A DNA stretch of 64,000 nt from Turnera subulata (lineage: Eukaryota; Streptophyta; Magnoliopsida; Malpighiales; Passifloraceae). Where the stretch lies: contig JAKUCV010004308.1 of NCBI GenBank assembly GCA_028386065.3, forward strand, positions 85,367-149,366, written 5' to 3'. Below, one piece after another: positions 1-11,645 of the stretch. The notes below the pieces were generated by a model. The model was given only the letters and a program-made list of their open reading frames with translations. It did not search any database and had not been told where the DNA came from. The position numbers and the translations under genes are program-made. Every line of letters starts with the position of its first letter. The first letter of the stretch is position 1.

Positions 1-288
1 AAGAGAGCTGAAGTTCATGTGACTTGAACTTTCAGGGTTTAGGATTCTTGTGACTAGAATTCCTAGGTTGTAACGGTTTGTTAAGCACCCGTAAGCTTAA
101 CGTAGATAGTGAAATCTTCAAGTGAGACTTGAAGGGCTGGATTAGCCACACTAGTAGAGTGTGTGTGAACCAGGATAAATCTCTTGTGTCCTTCATTCTT
201 TTAATTCCGCACTTATTTCCTGCAAAGTTTTAATTTTCGATCATAAGCTATTCACCCCCCCTCTAGCTTAAGTCTATTGTTCCGAACA
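1..288 (+). mobile_element. 3' end of a Copia LTR (SIRE-E-like family), cut by the window edge
   Basis: The stretch ends in a CCCCCCTCTAG run and ...TTCCGAACA, and it resembles the last ~290 bp of the SIRE-E LTRs (ending at 31371 and 38211), including the GCACCCGTAAGCTTAACG block at 87-104. At 289 it changes abruptly to Tekay LTR sequence that matches 8249 onward. I infer a Copia element inserted in the Tekay-1 5' LTR, with the rest of that element left of the window. The 5 bases after the junction (ctcgg) should be its target duplication. Confidence 0.8.
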
Positions 289-807
289 CTCGGGAGCTGG
301 AGGATCTGTCTTGGGGAAGGCTCCACAGGATAATCGTCATTGAGGTAACTTTATAAGTCTTTTTATGTTTGTATGCATGAGTTTGCTAGATTGGTCTGTT
401 TGAGTTGCATGCCTTGTTTGCTAACATGCTATGCTCCGTATTGTGTGCCTATGTGTCCTATTTGCTGGATGAGCATGACTTTTAGATTGTTATGGAAAAT
501 AATATGTGGAGTGATTTTGGGTGATTTGTGTGATGTACTGTGGGTCGGAGACCCGGATACTTGATTGAGTTGATAATTCACACAACCCTGTTAATTCACA
601 ACTCTTGGCACACATGAACTCATAATTTATGAATAAGAATAATGTACAGTAGAAGATAGGCTACTGTGTGCTGATGACCAGTTGGTTCGAGCGGGAAGTG
701 ATACCCCTCGGGTTTGCATGCGGGATAGCATGGTATATGCGGTTTAGCATATGGGTCTGTGATGACCGGTTCTACCTCTTTCCTTCTACCTCCCCTTTTC
801 TACCTCC

Positions 808-851
<44 letters not shown>

Positions 852-1601
852 CTACGGATATGTTTGGGCTTCATGCCTGGTTATATTGGGCTTATGCCTG
901 GTTGTCTCTTGAGATGGGACCGAGCTCGACGCACACAGTAGGGGGCCCTGAATAATAAATATAATAAGAAAACTCAACACACAACATATGTAAAATGTAA
1001 ACAGTTTGCTTTATGTGGTTGGTATGTTAGTACTGGTTATTGTGTGTTTGCTTACTTGTGTTTGTATCTCTACTTTCCTTTCGAACTTGCTTTGCACACC
1101 TACATAACTAGATTTATACTGCTTACTGAGTAGGCGACTCACATAATCGCCACCGTTGTTTTTCAGACTCATAGTTAGCGTGCAGTCTCTCTCTTCCTTT
1201 CTGGAGTACGGTCGTGGTTATCCCAGCAGGTAGCTATGCTTCTTTTCCCGGTTGGATCCATAAAGCCGACTTGCATATCATTTTCTACTTTTTTTTATTT
1301 TATTTTATTTTATCCTTATCTTCCGCTGCATTGGATCGTGTTGAGATGTCATTGTTAATTTTGATTACTTTATTGGCGGGTTGCCGGGTTTTGTTACCTG
1401 ATGATCTTTCGGCTGGATGTCGGGTTGACTTATGGCTGATAAGCCGGTTTTCTCTTGTACTTTATGACATCTCGTCTTATTAAGATTTTCTTTTCAGATA
1501 ATGTTTTGGTATTGGATTTCGTGTCCTAGGTTTCAGGGGCATTTTGGTAAATTCCTTTCGATTAAGTTTTTTATTTGTAAAATTGGGACACGGGTGTCTC
1601 A
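289..1601 (+). repeat. Tekay-1 5' LTR, 3' portion
   Basis: Collinear with 8249-9532 of the 3' LTR and with 52630-53912 of the solo LTR. It ends ACACGGGTGTCTCA at 1601, directly before the PBS. The main difference from the 3' LTR is a longer CT microsatellite. No gene is supported here; small open frames are shadows. Confidence 0.9.
813..848. repeat. (CT)n microsatellite in Tekay LTR
   Basis: Uninterrupted CT dinucleotides, much longer than at the equivalent place in the 3' LTR (8766-8787) and in the solo LTR (about 53153-53179). This is ordinary microsatellite length variation among copies of one LTR family. Confidence 0.95.
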
Positions 1602-1603
1602 GC

Positions 1604-1616
1604 TTGGTAGCGGAGC
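1604..1616 (+). other. Primer-binding site of Tekay-1
   Basis: TTGGTAGCGGAGC lies two bases after the LTR end. It resembles the common plant initiator-Met PBS (TGGTATCAGAGC) with substitutions. The same sequence serves SIRE-B and SIRE-E, and a close form serves Copia-D. Confidence 0.75.
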
Positions 1617-1745
1617 AGGCTTCAGATCCTTGGTTTTAAAAGTGTTTTAAACTTTGTTTTCAAAGTGATTTCTGTGTTTAAGCCTGTTTTTGGAGTTATG
1701 ACTAAAAAATGTTTTTGACTCATTTGCATTCATATAGGCGTTGAT

Positions 1746-3640
1746 ATGGATCACCAAGGGCAGCATAATGCTGAGGATGACGCCGGTACTCATGTCTCCG
1801 ACAATGGGTCGGTGATGCAGGTTCCCGTTGGTCAGGGGAACAATAATGCAGCAGGGAATAATGCTGCAGGTGGAGGAGAACAGAACGTTGTGCCACCCGT
1901 ACCACCTGTTGTGGACCCAGCGTTTCAGCAGTATCAGGCTTTCTAGCAGTGGCAACAGTTCCAGCAGTTCCAGCAGCAGCAGCAAGATGCCCAACCGGTA
2001 GCACCTGCTGCGGCAGATGGTATGGAGAGTGGATATAAGCACATGGAAAAGTCGGCAGTCAAGGAATTCTCTAGTGAAGAGGGCGAAGCCAAGGAGTTTG
2101 ATGATTGGTTCCGCCAGGTGGAGAATGTTCTGGAGAAGTTCACTTGTGCACCGGAGCAGAGGGCTCGATTTGCGGCACACAAGTTCACAGGATATGCATT
2201 GACATGGTAGCAGGAACTTGTGGCCAACTTACCGAAGCCTGTAGAGATGCCATAGGAGGATTTCAAGGAGAAATTATACAAGGGGTTTCTCACTGTTGGT
2301 TTTCTGGAGGAGCAGAAAAAGCAGTTTCTTGAGGTGACGCAGGGACTAGAGGAGACGGTGTCAGCATTCAGGATCCGGTTCAGCATCCTTCTCTCTTATG
2401 CTAGGGAGTTTGTGCCCGATGAGGTGTAGGCGGTTTGTTAACGGCTTACGCACAGAGTTGGCGTTAGCTTTGGCTGGTGGAGGGCACAAGACTAGGGAGG
2501 TAGTTTGTGAGGCTGCCTTTAATGCTGAGAGAGTTCAGTTGATCGGGAAGAAGGCTCGGACAGCCGAGCAGAGGAAGCAGTCATCTGCTTCAGGACAGAA
2601 GAGGCAGTATTCTGATGCCGGAGGTGCAGATTATTCTGGTGGATAGGGTTTTTCTTACCTAGGTTCGAAGAAGTCCTGAGGGCAGAGCTATCAGGGTGGA
2701 CCAGGCAAGTCCTCGAAAGGACGGTCCTATCGGTCTGGATCCCAGGGACGGTGTTCCTCGGCACGATTCTCGTGTACATGCTGGTATTGCAATAAGCCGA
2801 GACACCAGAAGTCATCTTGCTACAAGTGGATTAAGGATAGTGGTGGCAGTGGTTCCCAGTATACAGTACAGAGTTATGTGGCTAGTGGTGCTGTTTCTTC
2901 TGGTCCGAACAAGGGTGGCAGACAGCAGGGTCGAGGTCTTGGGGGTTCTGGAGCTTCGAACCGCGGGGGTGCGACTCAGTCTGCTGCAGCTCCTAGGGTT
3001 TATGCCATCACCCGGGAGGAAGCTGCTGATGCTCCAGAGGTTATACCAGGTACATTTATGGTTTTTGGTCAAAATGCACATGCTTTAGTTGATCCAAGCT
3101 CAACACATTCTTTTGTATCACGTGCATTCATGAGCACTCATAACATAGAAGATGATAACCTTAGTAGACCCCTGAGAGTCCATTTACCCACAGGTGATGT
3201 AGTAGTGGTTGATCGAGTCTGTAGAGATGTATCGATAGAGTATGATAGTGAGAGTTTCCCTTCTGATCTTGCTATCATGGACTTGGGAGAGTTTGATGTT
3301 ATCTTAGGCATGGATTGATTGTCCAGACACCAGGCAGTAGTTGATTGTCAGGCCATGGAAGTGTCTTTATCTTCTCTGTTGGGGCGTAGATTGGTGTTTG
3401 TTGGAGAACGAAGAGCTCTATCGGCGTGTTGTATCTCGACCATCCAAGCTTTCAGGATGATCCGAGAGGGTTGTGATGCTTTTCTAGCTCATATGGTCGA
3501 TTCTTCAGTACCAGTACCTGGAGTGGAGGATATCCCAATTGTTCGGGAGTTTCCCGATGTGTTTCCTGATGATTTACTTGGGTTGCCTCCGGAGCGGGAG
3601 GTGGAGTATACAGTTGACTTGGTACTGGAGTTGCACCTAT
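1746..3640 (+). pseudogene. Tekay-1 gag-protease, degraded
   Basis: Structural polyprotein of a Gypsy element: a Gln-rich N-terminus (1746-2010), a capsid-like region (2022-2640), a CCHC zinc knuckle with the pattern CX2CX4HX4C near 2790-2835, and a retropepsin region (about 3058-3318). The protease active site reads DPSS near 3090, where D-S/P-G-S/T is usual. In-frame stops are TAG at 1944, 2208, 2253, 2427 and 2644 and TGA at 3316. Frame changes occur near 2430, 2650-2780 and 3640. Not functional. Confidence 0.88.
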
Positions 3641-3644
3641 TTCT

Positions 3645-6419
3645 ATGCCGCCCTACAAAATGGCTCCGACAGAACTTCAGGAGTTGAAGAAGCAACTGGA
3701 GGAGTTGTTGGATAAGGGCTTTATTAGACCGAGCATCTCACCTTGGGGTGCCCCGGTCTTGTTTGTGAAGAAGAAGGATGGTAGTATGCGGATGTGTGTG
3801 GACTATAGGCAGTTGAACAAGGTGACTGTGAAGAAAAAGTATCCTTTGTCTAGGATCGATGACTTGTTCGATCAATTGCAGGGTGCATCTGTATTCTCGA
3901 AGATTGATTTGCGATCTGGTTACCATCAGGTTCGGATTGCAGAACAAGACATACCGAAGACTGCTTTCCGCACTCGGTATGGTCATTACGAGTTTGTGGT
4001 TGTTTCGTTTGGGCTGACGAATGCACCGACAGTGTTTATGTGTATGATGCAACAGGTTTTCCATGAATTTCTGGACCGGTTTGTGGTATTGTTCATTGAT
4101 GATATTCTGGTCTACTCGAGTAGTAAGGCCGAACATGAGGACCACTTGAGACAGGTTTTGTAGAGGTTGAGAGAAGAACAACTCTATGCCAAGTGTGAGT
4201 TTTGGTTGGGTGAGGTCGCGTTCCTTGGGCACATTGTGTCCGGTGAAGGCATTAAGGTGGACCCGGCCAAGATTAAGGCAGTCATGGATTGGGAGCCACA
4301 GAAGAATGTACAGGAGATACGAAGTTTACTTGGACTTGTTGGTTACTACCGGAGGTTCATTGAGGGTTTTTCCTTAATAGCAGGTCCCATGACTAAGCTG
4401 TTGAGGAAAGACTGTGCTTTTGATTGGGATGACCGTTGTTAGAAGAGTTTTGAGGAGTTGAAGAGTCGGTTGACTACTACACCGGTTTTGACTGTTCCGA
4501 GACCCGGAGTCGAGTACACGGTGTTCAGTGATGCTTCTGGCCTGGGCTTAGGATGTGTTTTGATGCAGGAGGGTCGGGTGATTGCTTATGCCTCCAGGCA
4601 GTTGAGAACTCACGAGAGGAACTATCCGACCCATGATCTGGAGTTAGCCGCTGTGATCTTTGCTTTGAAATTCTGGAGACACAATATGTACGATGAGAAG
4701 TGTCGGATTTTCACGGATCACAAGAGTTTGAAGTACATCATGACCCAAAGGGAGCTTAATATGAGGCAGAGACACTAGAATGAGCTTCTGAAGGACTATG
4801 ACTGTACTATCGAGTACCATCCGGGCAAGGCCAATGTTGTTGCAGATGCACTGAGTCGAAAAAGAGTGGCTTCTGCGGATGAGGACCCAGTTTCTTATGC
4901 TTTGCCTTCCTTGGTGGAGCTGAGCTCGTTGGATGCACAGTTGGAGGTGGATGTTACTGGGGCGTTGCTTGCCAGTTTGAGCATCCGGCCGACCTTGCGG
5001 GATAAGATCATGGAGTTGCAGTATGGTGATCCTCTTTTGGCAGAGTTGCGGGATAAGGCTCTCGGTGGGGAGAGTTCTAGTTTCTATGTCCGGGAGGATG
5101 GTGCTTTGATGACCGGTGATCGGTTGTGTGTTCCGGATGTCGATGATTTGAGGAGATGGATCATAGATGAAGCGCATAACGCGCCATATGCTATGCATCC
5201 GGGTAGCACCAAAAAGTACCAGAACTTGAAGAGTCATTATTGGTGGCCCGGGATGAAGAAGGATGTTGCGGAGTTTGTTGCTCGTTGTATGACTTGTCAG
5301 CAGGTGAAGGCCGAGTATCAGGCTCCTACCGGCAAGTTGAGATCTTTGACTATTCCGCAGTGGAAGTGGGAACATATCACTATGGACTTTGTGATCAGGT
5401 TACCGAGGACCCGAGGTCGACATGATGCCATCTAGGTCATTGTTGACCGATTGACCAAGTCAGCTCATTTCCTTCCGATTCAGCAGACAGACACAATGGA
5501 TAAGCTGGCGAGGTTATATGTTTCGGGTATTGTCCGTCTACATGAAGTTCCACTATCCATTGTGTCGGACAGGGATCCGAAGTTTACTTCCCATTTCTGG
5601 AAGAGCTTACAGTCAGCTTTGGGTACTAAGCTGAATTTCAATACTGCATTCCATCTGCAGACCGATGGGCAGTCGGAGAGGACTATACAGACGCTGGAGG
5701 ATATGCTTAGAGCATGTGTGCTCAATTTCAGTGGTTCTTGGGATGAGACATTATTGTTGGTTGAGTTTGCATATAACAATGGGTATCATTCCAGTATCGG
5801 TATGGTGCCTTATGAGCCTTTGTATGGGCGGAAGTGTCGTAGTCCGATCTGTTGGGATGAGGAAGGTTTGAGACAGGTGATTGGTCCGGACCTAGTCCAG
5901 GAGACCGTTGATCAGATCGAGGTGGTTAAGCAGTGCATGAGAGCTGCTCAGGACCGACAAAAGAGTTTTGCTGATAAGCATCGTAGGGAGATGGAGTACA
6001 GTGTAGGTGACAGAGTTTTCCTCCGTGTTGCTCCCTAGAGAGGTGTTATCCGGTTTGGGAGGAAGGGCAAGTTGAGCCCTTGTTATATTGGTCCTTATGA
6101 GATCATGGAGCGGATTGGTCCGCTGGCCTACAGGTTGGCTTTACCGGAGGAGCTGTCGCGCATACATGATGTATTCCATGTTTCGATGCTGAGGCGTTAT
6201 CGGTCTGATCCTAGTCATGTTGTATCACCGACAGAGGTGGAGATCTCTGAGGATTTGACCTATGTTGAGGAGCCGGTGGAGATTTTGGCTCAGGAGGTGC
6301 GGCAGTTGAGGAGTCGTACCATTCCTATACTTCGGGTCTGATGGAGCCGTCATTCTCCGAATGAGGCTACTTGGGAGGTTGAGTCCCATATGAGAGAGCA
6401 GTATCCACATCTGTTCTGA
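3645..6419 (+). pseudogene. Tekay-1 pol: RT, RNase H, integrase, chromodomain
   Basis: One reading frame from 3645 to the TGA at 6417, broken by stops at 4161, 4440, 4776, 5433, 6036 (all TAG) and 6339 (TGA). Order: RT with fingers [18 protein letters not shown], motif [11 protein letters not shown] and catalytic FIDDILVYS (about 4096-4125); RNase H with [11 protein letters not shown] (about 4520); integrase zinc finger (about 5170-5310) and core with MDFV, SDRDPKF and QSERT (5380-5700); C-terminal chromodomain around YVEEPVEIL (6262-6410). Catalytic residues are kept, so decay is mainly by nonsense mutation. The chromodomain is known in this clade to steer integration to heterochromatin. Confidence 0.93.
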
Positions 6420-6450
6420 TTTTCATATCTTGTAATTTCGAGGACGAAAT

Positions 6451-6470
6451 TTTCTTAAGTGGGGTAGAAC
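6451..6470 (+). other. Polypurine tract region of Tekay-1
   Basis: AAGTGGGGTAGAA directly precedes the 3' LTR, after the GAGGACGAAATTTT block commonly seen upstream of PPTs in this clade. It primes plus-strand synthesis. Confidence 0.7.
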
Positions 6471-6893
6471 TGTAACGCCCCGGATTTTCATAATTTGATT
6501 TACGAAATTTTTGGAATTTTATTCCAATTTTACCCTCGATAGATTTCCGAGTTTCTGGTTAAGGAAAATAACTATTTTCTTTGGAAATGTCAATTTCAAG
6601 TTGGAATTTTTCATGCTTCGGGTTTCGTTGAAGTTGGAATGTGTTTCGGGGTGAAACACGGGACTTGTTGAGGCTTCAATCGAAACTACGTCGTTTTGAA
6701 ACTTTGAAAAAAAAAAACCAACTAACTGCACGCGTTGACTGAAGTGGGTTGACCTCGCCTAAGTCCGAAACGGCGTCTTTTCGGGACTGAGCTGGCCAAC
6801 CCTAAAAACTCCCTCTCCCCTTCTCCTCTTTCTCTCTTTTCTTTTCTCTTCTTCCTCTCTTTCTCTCCCGACGACGCCTCCCTTCTCCTTCTT

Positions 6894-6938
<45 letters not shown>

Positions 6939-9532
6939 CTCCCTCTCCCTCTCCCACGATTTCCGTCTGGCTCTCCTCTTCACTTCCTTGTTGCTTTCAC
7001 GCCGCCGCACCCTTGAGCCAGGGAGTCGGCCCAACGCGACATCGAGGACTAGGCTCACACACCGGTCGAGGACGGATGTTGGAGAGCTCGAGGACAGGTC
7101 CACGACGAGCCGCCCTCGGTTTCCTTTCCTTTTTCATTTTTCGTTGTTTTGGAGTAACCGTGTTTGATGAGGGCTTCGTGTGTGTGGTTGGAGTTCGTCA
7201 GTGGTTAGCGTTGTGTGTAGTGGTGGCCGGAGTTCGTGACAGGTTGTGTTGGCTGGGTTGAGTCCCGGTCTGGCGGTGGTTGCTCTGGCAGCAGGGTTGG
7301 GACTGCTGTGGGCCGGCGAAGCTATTCTGGACAGACGGGTTTGGAGTTCTGGAACGTAAGCCGGCAGCTGTGAATCTTGGTTGCAGACCCGGTTCTTGCA
7401 GCAAGTGTTCCGGTAAGGACTCTCTTTTCCAAATCCTTGTTAATCATTGTGAAGATCAATGGGTGCTGTGTCGTTTGATGGGATGATGTGGGTTTGAACG
7501 TTGGTTTTGGATGTTGTAGGGCCTTGGTTGTTTTGTTGGGTTCGTTTTGAGAGCTGTTTGGATTTTTCCGGCAAGGTCACTGGAATCCGGCGAGGCTCGG
7601 GAATTTTTCGGCAAGGCTAGGGAATTTTCCGGCGAGGGCTCGAGTTTTTGTTCCGTCATTTAACGGTATTACCTTGATGTGTCATTTGTTGTACATTCAT
7701 GGCATATATTATTTATTCTGAATTGGGTTGTATTAATTGTATTTTATATAGTAGAAACCGAGAGTTGGAAGCGAGTAGCTTGTGACCGGTTTGTCCGACG
7801 CGAACCTTTAGGATGGTAACTCGGGCTCGGGTAAAACCCTTAAATGGAAATTAGTTTATATCGGGTCAGGCACGGTAATGAGATTTTATGACTTAATTTG
7901 ATAATCTTTGGACTTGGGTAACGGGCTTTAAGCCCAACTTCATAATGGGCTTTAGGCTCGGGATTCGGTTTTGGACTTAGATGGGTTTTAGGCCCATGAA
8001 TTCGTTAAGGACATAATGAATGGGCCATAGGCCGGGAAACTATTTACGGACTTAGTTGGGCTTAAGCCAGGAGCACCTTAGGTCCCAATCTTTTTGGAGT
8101 TACCTTTTTGGCTTAGACCCTGGAATTACTTAACCGGGTGGACTGGGTCAAGTTCTATTCAGTTGAACATATTAGTATCATGCATGCACGGCTTATTGTA
8201 ATTGTTTGTAATTTATTGTGTGTGCCATTATTCAGGCACGGCTAATACCTCGGGAGCTGGAGGATCTGTCTTGGGGAAAGCTCCACAGGATAATCGTCGT
8301 TGAGGTGACTTTATAAGTCTTTTTATGTTTGTATGCATGAGCTTGTTAGATTGGTCTGTTTGAGTTGCACGCCTTGTTTGCTAACATGCTGTGATCCGTA
8401 TTGTGTGCCTATGTGTCCTATTTGCTGGATGAGCATGACTTTTAGATTGTTATGGAATATAACATGTGGAGTGATTTTGGGTGATTTGTGTGATGTACTG
8501 TGGGTCAGAGACCCGGATACTTGATTGAGTTGATAATTCACACAACCCTGTTAAATCACAACTCTTGGCACACATGAACTCATAATTTATGAGTAAGAAT
8601 AATGTATAGTAGAAGATAGGCTACTGTGTGCTGATGACCGGTTGGTTCGAGCGGGAAGTGATACCCCTCGGGTTTGCATGCGGGATAGCATGGTATATGC
8701 GGTTTAGCATATGGGTCTGTGATGACCGATTCTACCTCCCTCCTTCTACCTCCACCTTTCTACCTCCCTCTCTCTCTCTCTCTCTCTACGGATATGTTTG
8801 GGCTTCATGCTTGGTTATATTGGGCTTATGCCTGGTTTTCTCATGAGACGGGACCGAGCTCGATGCACACAGTAGGGGGCCATGAATAATAAATATAATA
8901 AGAAAACTCAACACACAACAGATGTAATGTATAAACTGTTTGCTTTATGTGGTTGGCATGTTAGTACTGGTTATTGTGTGTTTGCTTACTTGTGTTTGTA
9001 TCTCTACTTTCCTTTCGAACTTGCTTTGCACACCTACATAACTAGATTTATACTACTCACTGAGTAGGCGACTCTCATAATCGCCACCGCTGTTTTTCAG
9101 ACTCATAGTTAGCATGCAGTCTCTCTCTTCCTTTCTGGAGTACGGTCGTGGTTATCCTAGCAGGTAGCTGTGCTTCTTCTCTCGGTTGGATCCATAGAGC
9201 CGACTTGCATATGATTTTCTACTTTTTTTTTTATTTTATCTTATCCTTATCTTCCGCTGCATTGGATTGTGTTCAGATGTCATTGTTGATTTTGATTACT
9301 TCATCGGCGAGTTGCCGGGTTTTGTTACCTGATGATGTTTCGGCTGCATGCCGGGTTGACTTATGGCTGATAAGCCGGTTTTCTCTTGTACTTTATGACA
9401 TCTCGTCTTACTAAGATTTTCTTTTCAGATAATGTTTTAGTATTGGATTTCGTGTCCTGGGTTTCAGGGGCATTTTGGTAAGTTCCTTACGATTAAGTAT
9501 TTTATTTGTAAAATTGGGACACGGGTGTCTCA
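6471..9532 (+). repeat. Tekay-1 3' LTR (3062 bp)
   Basis: Starts TGTAACGCCCCG and ends GGGTGTCTCA. Its length is matched almost exactly by the solo LTR at 50850-53912 (3063 bp). It holds a CT microsatellite (6897-6934), a cluster of GGGCTTTAGGCCC-like palindromes (7923-8068), and the segment shared with the 5' LTR. The base after the end begins attcc, the expected right-hand target duplication; the left partner is outside the window. Open frames inside (e.g. 7013-7261) have no recognisable domain and look spurious. Confidence 0.93.
6897..6934. repeat. (TC)n microsatellite in Tekay-1 3' LTR
   Basis: About 18 CT units within a longer pyrimidine-rich stretch (6805-6985). The solo LTR has a pyrimidine-rich stretch at the same place (51175-51300) but no pure repeat, so the run expanded in this copy. 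Confidence 0.92.
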
Positions 9533-10527
9533 ATTCCCCTATTATAGACTTATAATAATTAGTGATCAAGGAACTAACATAGTTAAGAACCTTAGTTGTA
9601 TCAGAGAAGAAAAATAAAGAAATAATTATTTTTTTAAATGAGTATGGAAATAATTAAGAAGGGCATCCCCTAATCCTCGATTAGAAAAATAGCTAAAGAT
9701 AACAACTAGATAGAAGACAAAAGTAAAATGGAAATGCATTAAGGGAGTAGTAAAGGAAGAAGAAAAAATACAAATGGTGACTATTATGGCTCCTCTTCAA
9801 TAATGCAGTCTCCACATACAAAAGCTTCTACAATTTCAATCGCAAAGTGAAAAGCTAACTAAGTAGTATTCTATTTTTTATTTTTGTCGGAAAGTGTTGA
9901 GTTCTCTGTCTTCATGCACAAGCCCTTTTATACTACAAGAGAGAGTGATCTTTGTGGCAAAAAACACTTGCAGGTGGCGCCAAATGTGGAGTGGACCACT
10001 TCCTTGTACCACCAAAGATGCACCAGAGACCACGTTGCATGCAACTAGGCCAAAAGTCCCTCCAATTGCTCCTACCTTCAAGATATTACCCAAATAAGCC
10101 ACTTGGTTTTTTCAACCGTTGGATAGATTGGAGTGGTGTGCCACCTTTTAGGGAATGTAGGAACATATGGCTTGTTCATAGATAACCACCAAGACCTCTT
10201 CAAACTTGTCATATGGAGCATCTAGTAATCTTATAATTATTCTAAGATTAATTCTGGAAGGTTTGGGACAAATTCTTGATGCACAATTCTGGGCTTGCCA
10301 CGTGTCCATGGGCTGGTTATGCGGAAACTAGCCGCATAAGCTGCTTATGCGGTTTGAGCCAGAAATCTGTCGTTTAACCTTTATTCCTACACAAAAATAC
10401 TTAGACACTAGGACAAAGAGGATTACTGAAATAAAGTAATTAAAATACTAGAAAACAAATAAAATAAATAAAGATTGCAAGTCAAAAATCATAAATGGAC
10501 CCAAAAATGTGTGCAAAATATAACACA
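9533..10527 (-). repeat. Athila-1 3' LTR, truncated by Tekay-1
   Basis: Aligns with 21110-22101 of the other LTR, for example the ATTCCC-TTATTATAG start and the CAGGTGGCGCCAAATGTGGA block (9971-9990 and 21554-21573). It ends near ...AAAATATAACA. A triple TTATGCGG/CCGCATAA inverted-repeat cluster sits at 10317-10352. No coding sequence. Confidence 0.85.
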
Positions 10528-11645
10528 TCTGTGATAACCCTCGTAATTAAGGTACAATGTGTTTACTTGATGAGGAAAGGTGTTGGATGTGAGTTGGTTT
10601 CGGTAGGTCTCGGTTGGCCGGACATTGGCCTCAGCTAGCTAGAACTGGTACGGGTGGATTAATTAACTAATCACCGATTAGTGTGTGCTTGGGGGGAATT
10701 AACTGGCGATTAGTTAAGGGCTAAGTATGGGGCGAGGTGGATGATTTTTGTTGGTTGAGAGCATAAGAAGGAGGTGGATAGCTGGTGGTGGCAAATAAAC
10801 ATGAGGTGGAGAGCTGCTTGGGCAAGGTGGCAGATTTTGGTGTAAGAGGCAGCAAGTGACTGCTTAGTCACCTGCTTGCCTCAGCCATATCTGCCCAAGC
10901 AGGCACCTCAAGCCTCATTTCTGCCCCAAATTCGTGATAGGCACAGGGAGAAGAAACACTCAACCATCCTCCAAGTTCTCCCCAGCAGCTAGCACACAAA
11001 GGAAGGGGGTAAGTGATTTGAGTTGCAATTCTTAAGGGTTTTGATATTAATTGGCTTGCTTAGTGTGTTGTTGGCCTAGGTAGTGAACCAATTCGGTTTT
11101 GTGAGAAGTATGTAATCTTGTTGTTGGATGTTGGCCTGATGAAGGACAGTATGTGAGGTTAGGAGCATCAGTTGGAATCCATCATGCGAAAATTTCTAAA
11201 AGAGAACAACCAAAATGGTCCAGGCGTGTACTCTTTAGGTAACAATATTTGGTATAATTCTCCTCTTTCATCTCGCTCTAAATAGGAGTTTGGCATAAAA
11301 AATTAAAAAGAAGTCAAATATGCAGATCCATTTTCCAATCTCCACTAATGGCAAGGATGAATTTACAAGGATCAGAAGGACTGTTTCGCGGTTGTAACGG
11401 GGTTAAGGTTAGGCTAGAGAAAGAATGGGATAAAAAATAAACAAAAATATAATTTCATAAAAAAAAACTTACCAAAGTACCAGCCAAGTGATGTATTTCC
11501 ATTTGGTTTGAAATTTTGCTTGCACAACGGAGAGATTTTATTCGGCATTTTTTTTCCTCGCTTTTCTTTTTTTTTTTTACAGAAAATATATTCTTCTTCT
11601 TCTTCTTCTTTTTTTCTCTTTTGAAGAGGAACATTGCAAAGGGGC
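10528..11645. other. Unassigned non-coding stretch with a strong foldback
   Basis: No gene recognised. It begins GTGATAACCCTCGTAATTAAGG, somewhat like the start of a Gypsy LTR, so it could be a truncated LTR. It also contains a nested hairpin (10814-10902) and a short TTC microsatellite (11592-11611). An apparent Lys-rich minus-strand frame at 11414-11746 is low-complexity and not credible. Confidence 0.45.
10814..10902. repeat. Nested hairpin (foldback)
   Basis: CTGCTTGGGCA (10814-10824) is perfectly complementary to TGCCCAAGCAG (10892-10902). Inside it, the stretch 10848-10861 pairs with 10866-10880, apart from one bulged or mismatched base. The total is about 90 bp. It could be a small inverted-repeat transposon core, an RNA hairpin or part of an LTR; no target duplication was recognised. 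Confidence 0.65.

Larger units (their letters stand above)
289..9532 (+). mobile_element. Tekay-1: Gypsy chromovirus LTR retrotransposon
   Basis: Partial 5' LTR (289-1601), PBS, gag-protease, RT, RNase H, integrase and chromodomain (1746-6419), PPT, then a complete 3' LTR (6471-9532). The order RT-RH-IN and a C-terminal chromodomain identify a Gypsy chromovirus; the 3-kb LTR starting TGTAACGCCCCG suggests the Tekay/Del clade. The coding part has 12 in-frame stops plus frameshifts, so the copy is dead. It is inserted in an Athila-like LTR whose remnant resumes at 9533. The first ~1.8 kb of its 5' LTR lie left of the Copia fragment, outside the window. Confidence 0.92.

Noticed and set aside
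7013..7659. ORFs in the Tekay LTR (also 51148-51817)
   Set aside because: GC-rich LTR sequence, no domain, and reading frames differ between the two LTR copies.
9878..10185. Short ORFs on both strands, repeated at 21466-21706
   Set aside because: They lie in the paired Athila LTRs and recur only because the LTRs are copies; frames are not preserved between them.
10528..11160. Solo LTR of another Gypsy element
   Set aside because: The start looks LTR-like but no matching end, partner or target duplication could be found, so it is left unassigned.
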